Made by a program: the position numbers and the translations under genes
The notes under the pieces: generated by a model
Told to the model about the DNA's origin: nothing
Seen by the model: the letters and a program-made list of their open reading frames with translations, nothing else
Databases searched by the model: none
NCBI RefSeq assembly: GCF_003240565.2
Contig: NZ_CP117255.1
Coordinates: 1,984,001 to 2,048,000 of the forward strand
DNA: 64,000 bases
Source: Rhizobium tumorigenes
GTDB taxonomy: Bacteria; Pseudomonadota; Alphaproteobacteria; Rhizobiales; Rhizobiaceae
Direction of reading: 5' to 3'
Shown here: positions 8,777-19,918 of the stretch, piece after piece
How the letters are laid out: each line of letters begins with the position of its first letter
Numbering within the stretch: position 1 is the stretch's first letter

Positions 8777-9664
8777 GTGCGTATATTTTTGACCGGTGCT
8801 ACCGGCTTCATTGGTTCGGCCCTGGTGCCCGAACTCCTCAAGGCAGGCCATCAGGTGATCGGCATGACGCGCTCGGATGCAGGTGCTGCGGCGTTGGCTG
8901 CAGCGGGTGTCGAAGTCCACCGTGGAACGCTGGAGGATGCTGACAGCCTGCGCAACGGCGCGGCAAAGGCGGATGGCGTCATCCACGCCGCCTTCGACCA
9001 CGACTTTTCGCGATTTGTAGAGAATTGCGGAAAAGACGGGCGCGCCATCGAAGCGCTGGGATCGGCCCTCGCCGGTTCGGACCGGCCGCTCGTCATCACA
9101 TCAGGCACAGGTATCGGTAGCCGTGGCCATGGTGAGCCTGCGACGGAGGACGTGTTCGATGTCAGCCATCCCAATCCACGCATCACCTCGGAGCTTGCCG
9201 GAAACGCGCTTCTGGAACAGGGGATCAACGTCTCTGTGATGCGGTTGCCGCAAGTCCACGACACGTTCAAGCAGGGCCTGATAACGCCGCTGCTCGATAT
9301 AGCACGGCAGAAAGGCGTCTCGGCCTATGTTGGCGATGGCCGCAATCGCTGGCCTGCCGGCCATCTCCTGGATGTCGCGCGTCTCTATCGGCTCGCCATA
9401 GAAAAGGCCGAACGGGGAGCCCGTTATAACGCTGTTGGCGAAGAAGGCATCGAGAGCCGTGCAATCGCCGAAGCCCTTGGGCGGGGTCTAAACGTACCGG
9501 TCGTCTCGATTGCACCTGAAGAGGCGTCGATGCATTTTGGCTGGATGGGCATGTTTGTCGGCATGGACATGCCCGCATCCAGCGCCCACACGCAGGCAAC
9601 GCTCGGCTGGCGGCCAACCGGCCCGACGCTGCTGTCGGACCTCAATGCCATGAAATACGCGTAA
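8777..9664 (+). CDS. SDR family NAD(P)-dependent oxidoreductase
   Basis: A 295-residue extended/atypical short-chain dehydrogenase. The nucleotide-binding motif TGATGFIGSALVPELL sits at the very N-terminus. The start is GTG 8777, supported by a near-perfect AAGGAGG (8764-8770) six bases upstream; an earlier in-frame ATG lacks such a site. A Ser/Tyr-Lys triad is not obvious, placing it with NmrA- or epimerase-like members. It is divergent from the MmyB-type regulator, which probably represses it. The substrate is unknown, and such pairs are often linked to detoxification or stress. Confidence 0.85.
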   Translation: MRIFLTGATGFIGSALVPELLKAGHQVIGMTRSDAGAAALAAAGVEVHRGTLEDADSLRNGAAKADGVIHAAFDHDFSRFVENCGKDGRAIEALGSALAGSDRPLVITSGTGIGSRGHGEPATEDVFDVSHPNPRITSELAGNALLEQGINVSVMRLPQVHDTFKQGLITPLLDIARQKGVSAYVGDGRNRWPAGHLLDVARLYRLAIEKAERGARYNAVGEEGIESRAIAEALGRGLNVPVVSIAPEEASMHFGWMGMFVGMDMPASSAHTQATLGWRPTGPTLLSDLNAMKYA

Positions 9665-9671
9665 CAAGCAA

Positions 9672-9709
9672 AAGGCCGGCATCGCAATATCCCCGCAATG
9701 CCGGCCCTT
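9672..9709 (+). terminator. Hairpin between SDR and ypfJ-type gene (convergent)
   Basis: A GC-rich stem formed by AAGGCCGGCATCGC (9672-9685) and GCAATGCCGGCCCTT (9695-9709) follows the SDR stop codon by a few bases, and the adjacent ypfJ-type gene ends just beyond it on the other strand. It probably terminates transcription for one or both convergent genes. The T-run is short, so intrinsic termination strength is uncertain. Confidence 0.6.
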
Positions 9710-9740
9710 ATCAATACCAAACCAGATAGCGAGCGTTCGC

Positions 9741-10664
9741 TCAGACCGGGTTCGAGAACGTGTCGCAGGATGTCAGCTTGCCGCTGTCGAAACCCTGCTT
9801 GAACCATTTGACACGCTGCGCCGAGGTCCCGTGGTTGAAGCTATCAGGCACGACGTAGCCCTGGCTCTTCTTCTGCAGCGTATCGTCGCCGATCTGCTGG
9901 GCTGCGTTCAACGCCTCTTCCAGATCGCCATTGTCGAGAATGCCCTTCTGCTGCGTAAACTTGCCCCAGATCCCGGCAAAGCAGTCTGCCTGCAACTCGA
10001 TGCGAACAGACATCTTGTTGCTGTCCACTTCGTTCATCTGGCTTCGGGCCTGATCGGCCTTTGGCAGGATGCCAAGCAGGTTCTGCACGTGATGGCCGAC
10101 CTCGTGGGCAACCACATAGGCCTGCGCGAAATCGCCGGAAGCACCGAACTTATCCTTCATCTCCTGGAAGAATCCCATGTCGAGATAGATCTTGCGGTCA
10201 GACGGGCAGTAGAACGGCCCCGACGCGGTAGAGGCCAGACCGCAGCCCGAGTTCAGCCTGTTGGTGAACAGCACCAGCTTCGGGTCCTCATAGGTCTTGC
10301 CCATGGATTTGAAGATGCCGCCCCAGGTATCCTCGGTCTCGGCGAGCACCGTGGCGACAAACGCCTTGGTTTCGTCGTTGCCCGGGTTCTGCGGCGCCGA
10401 GTTGCTCTGCTGGTAGCTGGAGCCGGTATTGCCGGTATCACCCTGGCTGAGGATCTGCAGCATGTCGATGCCCATCGCCTTGAGAATGAGGTAGATCACC
10501 ACCAGAACGACGATCGTGCCGATGCTGAGGCCGCCGCCGGCCCGCCGCATGCCACCGCCCGGAAAGTTGAAACCTCCACCGCCGCCGCCAAGCGGTCCGG
10601 TGCCTCCGGAGGAGCCACGCTCATCCTCGATATTATCGGACTGTCGACGTCCCTTCCATTCCAT
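9741..10664 (-). CDS. ypfJ: Neutral zinc metallopeptidase, YpfJ family
   Basis: A 307-residue protein of the putative neutral zinc metallopeptidase family (PF04228). It has a Gly-rich cytoplasmic N-terminus (residues 20-45), one transmembrane helix at about 48-63 (GTIVVLVVIYLILKAMGI), a Gln/Ser-rich linker and a periplasmic peptidase domain. The zinc motif HEVGH is at 187-191, with the expected CGLASTASGPFYCPSD disulphide region before it. The length matches the family. The cellular substrate is unknown. It stands alone, convergent with the SDR gene. Confidence 0.9.
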   Translation of the reverse strand: MEWKGRRQSDNIEDERGSSGGTGPLGGGGGGFNFPGGGMRRAGGGLSIGTIVVLVVIYLILKAMGIDMLQILSQGDTGNTGSSYQQSNSAPQNPGNDETKAFVATVLAETEDTWGGIFKSMGKTYEDPKLVLFTNRLNSGCGLASTASGPFYCPSDRKIYLDMGFFQEMKDKFGASGDFAQAYVVAHEVGHHVQNLLGILPKADQARSQMNEVDSNKMSVRIELQADCFAGIWGKFTQQKGILDNGDLEEALNAAQQIGDDTLQKKSQGYVVPDSFNHGTSAQRVKWFKQGFDSGKLTSCDTFSNPV

Positions 10665-10758
10665 GACCTGTCTCCCCGGCTGCGCTCACGGATATCCCGT
10701 TAAAGCCTATATATCCGCCGCATGCCCGATGACCAGTCGCGAAGGCCAACATCGCACA

Positions 10759-11241
10759 TCAGACGGGAATGCTCCGGGCGCCCCAGGCGGCCCATCCAAG
10801 GAATAATGCCATCGCCACCAGCAGCAGAAGAGGCATCGTCTCATGACCAGTGAAGACCACGGCGTTCATTATCCGGTGCGGCAAGAGTGTGAAGGCGCCG
10901 GCACCGCCGATACCGCCAAAATAAAGTCCCAGGACAGCCCGACGATGGCGAGCGATGTCATGCCGGCGGGCAGAGACAATCGCCTGAACGCAGGAATAAA
11001 GCACGAAGACAGACAAAAGATGGATCGGGCTGAAGCCATGAAAGACGTTTAGCTTGTAGATGAAGAAGCTTGACAGCGCCCCGACCGCCATCAGCAAAAG
11101 CCAGATATTCCCAAGCAGCCGGTGCAGCCTCGTCCCCTTGCGCCGAAAAAGCACGTAGGCGCCGAGCAGCGCTGATGTGACTACGGCAACCACATGGATG
11201 TGAATGGCGGGCGAAGCCGACAGCAGCGGTTCGAGGGTCAT
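10759..11241 (-). CDS. DUF2306-like integral membrane protein
   Basis: A 160-residue protein with four or more hydrophobic helices. Conserved-looking His residues (SPAIHIHVVAVV, HRLLGNIW, RRHDIARHRRAVLGLYFGG) match the DUF2306 membrane family, in which paired histidines suggest haem or metal binding. No enzymatic role is established for the family. It lies alone between the metalloprotease and the alcohol dehydrogenase, reading leftward. Confidence 0.7.
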   Translation of the reverse strand: MTLEPLLSASPAIHIHVVAVVTSALLGAYVLFRRKGTRLHRLLGNIWLLLMAVGALSSFFIYKLNVFHGFSPIHLLSVFVLYSCVQAIVSARRHDIARHRRAVLGLYFGGIGGAGAFTLLPHRIMNAVVFTGHETMPLLLLVAMALFLGWAAWGARSIPV

Positions 11242-11424
11242 GGCACAGTACCTTTAGAGGCCACCGATCCGACGTCGGCTGGCTGGATCATACCCAGAGG
11301 CTGCATGAAGTCGAGGGCCGGCACGGGAGAGAATTTCATTGCAATAGCAACAGATAGCCTTGACGCGGCAAGGCATTTGACGCCCATTGCGCACCAGTCC
11401 ATATATCTCTGGGAGGAGACATCG

Positions 11425-12459
11425 ATGCAAGCCATACGTCTCGACGCCGTCGGCCAATTGACCGTCCGCGAGATCGAAAAACCGTTGCCCGGTCGGGGCG
11501 AACTTCTCGTCCGCGTCGAGGCTTGCGGCATCTGTGGCACGGATCGCCATATCCTCCACGGTGAATTCCCGTCCGCCCCGCCGGTGACGCTGGGCCACGA
11601 ATTTGCCGGCATCGTCGAGGCTGTCGGCCCTGACACGACGGGCTTTGCGCCCGGTATGCGCGTCACCTGCGATCCGAACATCTCCTGCGGTCTCTGCAGC
11701 CAGTGCCGCAGCGGCCGCGTCAACCTCTGCGAACGGCTGCAGGCGATCGGCATCCACCGCGATGGCGGCTTTGCCGACTACGCGATCCTTCCCGTCTCCC
11801 AGGCCTTCGAACTGCCGCTTGGGCTCGACCCGCTGCACGGCGCCTTCTGCGAGCCCCTCGCCTGCTGCCTGCACGGCGTCGACATGGCGAAAATCGAAAC
11901 CGGTGCCTCGGTGGTCGTGCTCGGCGGCGGCGTCATCGGGCTTCTCGTGGTCCAACTGGCTCGACTGGCGGGCGCCACCCGCGTCGTCCTCGTCACGCGC
12001 CACAAGGACAAGCGCGCCCTTGCCGAACGCCTCGGCGCCACCGCGACGCTCGATCCCGGTCTCAGCGACCCCATCGCCGCCATATCGCGGCCGGATGGCC
12101 TGCTGCCCGGCGGTGCTGATGTCGTGTTCGAATGCGCGGGCGTCGCCGAGACGGTGCAGCAATCGACACGCATGGCAAAGAGCGGCGGCACCGTTGTTGT
12201 CCTCGGCGTCATGCCGCAGGGCCAGACCGTGCCGATCGAGCCCTTCGACCTCTTGTTCCGCGAACTGAAATTTATCGGCTCTTTCATCAATCCGTTCACC
12301 CATCGCCGCGCCGCCGATCTGATCGCCTCCGGCGCCATCGATGTCGCGCCACTCATCTCCCGCGTCGTCGGCATGACAGAAGGTGCCGAAGCTATCCGCC
12401 AGCCCGCACGCCCCGGGGAAATCCGCGTGCTGGTGGTGCCCGACAGCGCCGCACGGTAG
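11425..12459 (+). CDS. Zinc-dependent alcohol dehydrogenase (sorbitol/threonine dehydrogenase-like MDR)
   Basis: A 344-residue medium-chain dehydrogenase. The catalytic zinc ligands are visible in ACGICGTDRH and GHEFAG, the structural zinc cysteines in CGLCSQCRSGRVNLC, and the Rossmann motif as VVVLGGGVIGLLV. The cofactor is probably NAD(H). The start ATG 11425 follows GGAGGA at 11412-11417. The substrate is probably a polyol, sugar alcohol or amino-alcohol, but cannot be fixed from sequence. The gene sits just upstream of carB with no functional link; 159 bases separate them. Confidence 0.9.
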   Translation: MQAIRLDAVGQLTVREIEKPLPGRGELLVRVEACGICGTDRHILHGEFPSAPPVTLGHEFAGIVEAVGPDTTGFAPGMRVTCDPNISCGLCSQCRSGRVNLCERLQAIGIHRDGGFADYAILPVSQAFELPLGLDPLHGAFCEPLACCLHGVDMAKIETGASVVVLGGGVIGLLVVQLARLAGATRVVLVTRHKDKRALAERLGATATLDPGLSDPIAAISRPDGLLPGGADVVFECAGVAETVQQSTRMAKSGGTVVVLGVMPQGQTVPIEPFDLLFRELKFIGSFINPFTHRRAADLIASGAIDVAPLISRVVGMTEGAEAIRQPARPGEIRVLVVPDSAAR

Positions 12460-12618
12460 GCAGCACTCGGAATCCTGTCGATTGCGCGATTTATGGGGTT
12501 CCGTTTGCAAAAACATTTGCCTATAAGCCGCTTCTAGCCTTTTGAGATGCAGAGCGCGCGCCCGGCCGGTGGACACACCTGGCTGGTTTTTGGCGCACGC
12601 GAAAAATGGATAGAGATC

Positions 12619-16104
<3,486 letters not shown>

Positions 16105-16119
16105 TCGGCAAAATCTACC

Positions 16120-16349
16120 ATGAGCTGCATCCCCCCGAAGGCTAGTGTGACCAGTCTTCAGGGGGATTCAATCTCCAAGAAAATTGTTATCCTTTTTGAC
16201 GGCATCTCGAACGAGATATCCAACGACTTACGGACATCCTGCGCCTCCTCCGCACGCTCGAACATTCAGCACGCCGGATCGTCCGCTACGATCCCGGCGT
16301 TGGCACCTTCGGAGACGACGACAGCTGGCGGCAAGCGCTGGATCGATGA
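16120..16349 (+). pseudogene. Remnant of a DUF2235 (phospholipase/hydrolase-like) gene, frameshifted and truncated
   Basis: Frame 1 encodes KKIVILFDGISNEISND (16177-16227), the start of a DUF2235 alpha/beta-hydrolase domain. Homology then continues in another frame from about 16227: LTDILRLLRTLEHSARRIV, RYDPGVGTFGDDDSWRQALD, ending at TGA 16347-16349. The two pieces are consecutive parts of one family signature, so a single-base frameshift plus loss of the remaining ~300 residues explains the structure. DUF2235 proteins include type VI secretion lipase effectors, but this fragment can have no such activity. No mobile element is visible beside it. Confidence 0.72.
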
Positions 16350-16432
16350 GAAGCGAACGATGTCCGGAGTACGGGAAACCGCGTGGCATATCCTGAAGTT
16401 CCCGCGCACACATCAATACGTGTGCTGATAAG

Positions 16433-17956
16433 TCAGGATGCGGCATCCGCCTGCCCCACGAGACGGCTTATTGATCGCATCTCCGCCTGAAACCGCGCCA
16501 GTTCCTCGGCCTTGCGCCCCGCGTCGGGGATGCGCAGCAGATAGGACGGATGGACGGTGACGAAGAGGCTGCTGCCATCTGCCAGCGGCAGCGGCTGTCC
16601 CCTGACATCCTCCAGCTTCTGGCGACTGTCGGTCAGCGCGAACAGCGCGGTGGCGCCGAGGGCGACGGTCAGTTTCGGGCGGATCAGCGCCCGCTCTCCG
16701 TCGAGCCACCAGCGACAATGCCGGACCTCGCCCATCGTCGGCTTCTGGTGGATACGACGTTTGCCGCGTGGCTCGTATTTGAAATGCTTGACGGCATTGG
16801 TCACATAGAGCGTCGTCCCGTCTATGCCGGCATCGTCGATCGCCTGGTTGAAGACCCTGCCGGCCGGACCGACGAACGGCCGGCCGGCCAGATCCTCGTG
16901 ATCGCCCGGCTGCTCGCCAACCACCATCACCGATGCGTCGGCAGGTCCCTCGCCGAAGACCGTTTGCGTGGCATGGCAATGCAATTCGCAGCGGGTGCAA
17001 TGGCTGGCGGCCTCACGCAAAGCTTCGATGCTCCCCTCTGGCGCGGTCGCGACCACCGGGCGCCCGGCAGCGGCTGCCGCCTGCAGGCGCTGGTGAAAAG
17101 GCAGCGGCTCGGTGGCGGCGCGCTTTGCCATTGCCAGCACACTCGCCTCGGCACCGGCGATGAGACCGGGAATGAGATCGGCCTCCGGCAGGTTCTTCCA
17201 GTATTTCTTCGGCATCTCCGCCTGCATGGCCTTCACCTTCAACCGTGCCGGATTGAAGATATTGCTGAAATAGGTGCGCCACAACGTATCGGCTTCATCC
17301 GTCAGCGACGGCTTCTCGACGGGCAGGTCGGAGATCGACAGCTGCGTCCCGTCCCAGGTAGCGGAGCCGCGCGGCGTCGCGATCAGCCAGTCCATGTCGT
17401 TGAACCGGCGCTGGAAAAACGGCGCCTTGCGGGCGACGATATGATGGTCCGGCTCGAACCAGGCCACGAAGCGTCGGCGCGGCAATGCCATCTCGCTGTC
17501 GACCTCCTTGAAGCGAACGAAGGCCGTCATCTTGTGGCAGTCGCGGCGAACTGCCTTCTGCAGCATCAGCGCCCGGTGAACATCCACATCAGACACGATA
17601 TCGAGCAGCCGGCGGTCGCGGCCCAGCCGGAACAGAATGCGGTAGAGCAGCGCAAACCGGCCGGGATCGGAATGACAGAGGACGGCCTCCGCAAGACCGA
17701 TAAAGGCCGGCGGCACGGTAACAGGCGGTGTACCTTCCGGACCCACACCAGACCCGTTTCGTGGCAAAGGCTCAGTCGGCTCCAGCAAAAGGCTATCGCC
17801 AGAACCTGCGAACAAGTCCCCCCCCAAGGCTGCCTCGCGCCAGTCGATGGCCTCGGGAAGCACACCTTCGCCAAGCAGCGGCCGGGCGGCATCGCGCCAT
17901 TCGGCAAGATCGCCCCTGCCCTTCAGCGTCACCCGGTGAACAACTGCCCCACCCAT
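16433..17956 (-). CDS. udgX: DUF4130 - UdgX fusion, uracil-DNA glycosylase-superfamily protein
   Basis: A 507-residue fusion. Residues about 1-245 match DUF4130, a domain of unknown function found next to DNA-repair radical SAM proteins. Residues about 300-507 are a family 4-like uracil-DNA glycosylase with GEQPGD at 347-352, the UdgX-specific loop KRRIH at 399-403, and HPSYLLR at 469-475. Cys320, Cys323 and Cys414 are plausible Fe-S ligands. In studied UdgX proteins the His of the KRRIH loop attacks C1' after uracil removal, leaving the protein covalently bound to the abasic site. The ATG overlaps the radical SAM stop codon (TGATG), so the two are translationally coupled and lie behind a LexA-box promoter. 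Confidence 0.93.
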   Translation of the reverse strand: MGGAVVHRVTLKGRGDLAEWRDAARPLLGEGVLPEAIDWREAALGGDLFAGSGDSLLLEPTEPLPRNGSGVGPEGTPPVTVPPAFIGLAEAVLCHSDPGRFALLYRILFRLGRDRRLLDIVSDVDVHRALMLQKAVRRDCHKMTAFVRFKEVDSEMALPRRRFVAWFEPDHHIVARKAPFFQRRFNDMDWLIATPRGSATWDGTQLSISDLPVEKPSLTDEADTLWRTYFSNIFNPARLKVKAMQAEMPKKYWKNLPEADLIPGLIAGAEASVLAMAKRAATEPLPFHQRLQAAAAAGRPVVATAPEGSIEALREAASHCTRCELHCHATQTVFGEGPADASVMVVGEQPGDHEDLAGRPFVGPAGRVFNQAIDDAGIDGTTLYVTNAVKHFKYEPRGKRRIHQKPTMGEVRHCRWWLDGERALIRPKLTVALGATALFALTDSRQKLEDVRGQPLPLADGSSLFVTVHPSYLLRIPDAGRKAEELARFQAEMRSISRLVGQADAAS

Positions 17957-19188
17957 CAGAGCAGCGTCAACTGCACGGGCTTGGGTGCAAACATCGCACG
18001 CAGATCCTGCCGGTCGGCAAGCTTTCGCGGGCTCCAGCCTTCGGCGACGATGAAGGCCTGCACCTTCTTGACCGACACTCCGAGGCGCGCAAGGTCCTCC
18101 ATCCTCAGCCGGCAGAAACGCCGGGCGGACAGGATGGATTTCACCGTTTTGGTGCCAAGTCCCGGCACCCGCAGCAGCGTTTCGCGTTCGGCGAAGTTGA
18201 TGTCGACAGGAAACGCGTTCCGGTTGCCCAGCGCCCAGGCCAGTTTCGGATCCAGATCCAGATCCAGCATGCCACCGGCCTGCTGGCCGGTAATTTCGCC
18301 GATGCCGAACCCATAGAAACGATACAGCCAGTCCGCCTGGTAGAGGCGATGCTCGCGCATCAGCGGCGGCTTGATCAGCGGCAGGTTTTTCGACGAATCG
18401 GGGATCGGGCTGAATGCCGAATAGTAAACCCGCCTCATCCCGTAGCTGCCGTAGAGCCGCGCGCTGGTGCCGAGAATGGTTGCATCGTTTGCCTCGTCGG
18501 CGCCAACGATCATCTGGGTGCTCTGGCCGGCCGGCGCAAAGCGCTTGCGCTTCTTGCTCTGTAGCGTCGGATCGCTGGCCTCCTCTATTCTCAGCCGCAG
18601 CGCACCCATCGCCTGGCGGATGCCGGCTGGCTTCTTTTCCGGCGCCAGACGGGTGATGCCGACATCGGTCGGTAATTCGATGTTGAGAGACAGGCGGTCG
18701 GCATAGAGCCCCGCCTCCTCGATCAGCTTCGGCGACGCCTCCGGAATGGATTTCAGATGGATGTAGCCCCGGAAATTATGCGTGGTCCGCAATTCGCGCG
18801 CGATCCGCACCATCTCCTCCATCGTGTGATCTGACGAGCGGATGATGCCGGAGGACAGGAACAGGCCCTCGATGTAATTGCGCCGGTAGAACTCCATCGT
18901 CAGCCAGACGACCTCCTCTACCGTGAACCGGGCCCGCTCGACATTGCTCGACGAGCGATTGACGCAATAGGCGCAGTCGTAGATGCAAAAGTTGGTCATC
19001 AGGATCTTCAGAAGCGAAATGCATCTTCCGTCCGGCGCATAGGAATGGCAAATGCCGGAGCCTTCCGTTGACCCCAATCCGCCGGATTTCGCCGAACTTC
19101 GCGTCGAGGTACCGCTGGAGGCACAGGACGCGTCATACTTGGCAGCATCGGAAAGAATGGCTAGACGATCGTTCAGCGACTTTTTCAT
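17956..19188 (-). CDS. Putative DNA modification/repair radical SAM protein
   Basis: A 410-residue radical SAM enzyme with the cluster motif CIYDCAYC (Cys68, Cys72, Cys75; CX3CX2C) and a C-terminal helix-hairpin-helix DNA-binding segment (LLRVPGLGTKTVKSILSA). This matches the family annotated as putative DNA modification/repair radical SAM proteins that co-occur with DUF4130 and UdgX; the reaction is unknown. ATG 19188 is chosen over an in-frame start 12 codons upstream because a complete promoter and LexA box occupy 19194-19225. That leaves an almost leaderless mRNA, and no ribosome binding site is seen. The downstream partner gene overlaps by one base. Confidence 0.9.
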   Translation of the reverse strand: MKKSLNDRLAILSDAAKYDASCASSGTSTRSSAKSGGLGSTEGSGICHSYAPDGRCISLLKILMTNFCIYDCAYCVNRSSSNVERARFTVEEVVWLTMEFYRRNYIEGLFLSSGIIRSSDHTMEEMVRIARELRTTHNFRGYIHLKSIPEASPKLIEEAGLYADRLSLNIELPTDVGITRLAPEKKPAGIRQAMGALRLRIEEASDPTLQSKKRKRFAPAGQSTQMIVGADEANDATILGTSARLYGSYGMRRVYYSAFSPIPDSSKNLPLIKPPLMREHRLYQADWLYRFYGFGIGEITGQQAGGMLDLDLDPKLAWALGNRNAFPVDINFAERETLLRVPGLGTKTVKSILSARRFCRLRMEDLARLGVSVKKVQAFIVAEGWSPRKLADRQDLRAMFAPKPVQLTLL

Positions 19189-19193
19189 ATCAT

Positions 19194-19225
19194 GTTCACT
19201 ATATGTTCTATCTCTAATCGTCAAG
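19194..19225 (-). promoter_or_regulatory. LexA-box (SOS) promoter of the radical SAM-udgX operon
   Basis: On the plus strand GTTC (19194-19197), seven bases, then GTTC (19205-19208): an exact match to the alphaproteobacterial LexA site GTTC-N7-GTTC. Read in the gene direction, a -35 of CTTGAC (19225-19220) and a -10 of TATAGT (19203-19198) are separated by 16 bases, with the -10 lying inside the LexA box. Transcription would begin about 3-4 bases before ATG 19188. A repressor on this box would block the promoter directly. The sequence match is exact; regulation is inferred. Confidence 0.85.
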
Positions 19226-19362
19226 ACGGGGTGCTTCTGATTGTCGGTAAAATAAGCAGGCTAACAAAAAGAACCACTTGGACTTGCACCGTTGCGATGC
19301 GAATTCTCTGGAAATTGGCAGTCGCATTCTGTTATAAGTGCCCCATATAGCGGCTATTGCAC

Positions 19363-19398
19363 GGTTCCGAAGTTTTCCTTCGGGACCTGTTTTCTTTT
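19363..19398 (+). terminator. Attenuator-like terminator in the greA leader
   Basis: A 10-bp stem (GGTTCCGAAG 19363-19372 with CTTCGGGACC 19378-19387, one G-U pair) with a five-base loop is followed by TGTTTTCTTTT. It points toward greA and lies 39-75 bases before its ATG, where no upstream plus-strand gene exists to terminate. It therefore resembles a leader attenuator. Escherichia coli greA also has a leader terminator that yields short GraL RNAs; whether this one acts similarly is inference. Confidence 0.65.
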
Positions 19399-19436
19399 GT
19401 GTCGGCAGCTACGACATAGGACTGAAGGACAGAGAC

Positions 19437-19913
19437 ATGGTTGACAAGGTACCGATGACGCAGAGCGGCTTCGCCAATTTGCAGGAAGAACTGCGCTGGC
19501 GCCAGCAGCAGGAACGGCCGCGGATCATCGAGGCAATTTCCGAGGCTCGCGCCCACGGCGATCTGTCGGAAAATGCGGAGTATCATGCCGCCAAGGAAGC
19601 GCAGAGCCATAACGAAGGTCGTATCGGCGAAGTCGAGGATCTTGTGGCCCGTGCCGAAGTCATCGACCTGTCGAAAATGTCCGGCACCACAGTCAAGTTC
19701 GGCGCCCGCGTCAAACTTGTGGATGAGGACACCGCGGAACAGAAGACCTACCAGATCGTCGGCGATCAGGAGGCCGACGTGAAGGCCGGCCGCATTTCCA
19801 TATCTTCGCCCATCGCACGTGCGCTGATCGGCAAGGAAGTCGGCGATTCCATCGAGGTCAATGCGCCCGGTGGCTCCAAGGCCTATGAAATCCTCTCCAT
19901 CACTTGGGGCTGA
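19437..19913 (+). CDS. greA: Transcription elongation factor GreA
   Basis: A 158-residue factor that enters the RNA polymerase secondary channel and stimulates cleavage of backtracked transcripts. The N-terminal coiled coil carries the catalytic acidic tip in the conserved segment [20 protein letters not shown], and the C-terminal FKBP-like domain ends [14 protein letters not shown]. The length is exactly that of the family. The ATG at 19437 follows an AAGGACAGAG site. lpsB begins five bases after the stop, so the two are probably co-transcribed, as at the related Sinorhizobium locus. A terminator-like hairpin in the leader may tune expression. Confidence 0.97.
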   Translation: MVDKVPMTQSGFANLQEELRWRQQQERPRIIEAISEARAHGDLSENAEYHAAKEAQSHNEGRIGEVEDLVARAEVIDLSKMSGTTVKFGARVKLVDEDTAEQKTYQIVGDQEADVKAGRISISSPIARALIGKEVGDSIEVNAPGGSKAYEILSITWG

Positions 19914-19918
19914 GCTCG

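Noticed and set aside
12505..12527. TTGCAA and TATAAG as the carB promoter
   Set aside because: The spacing of 11 bases is too short for a sigma-70 promoter, and no better -35 was found.
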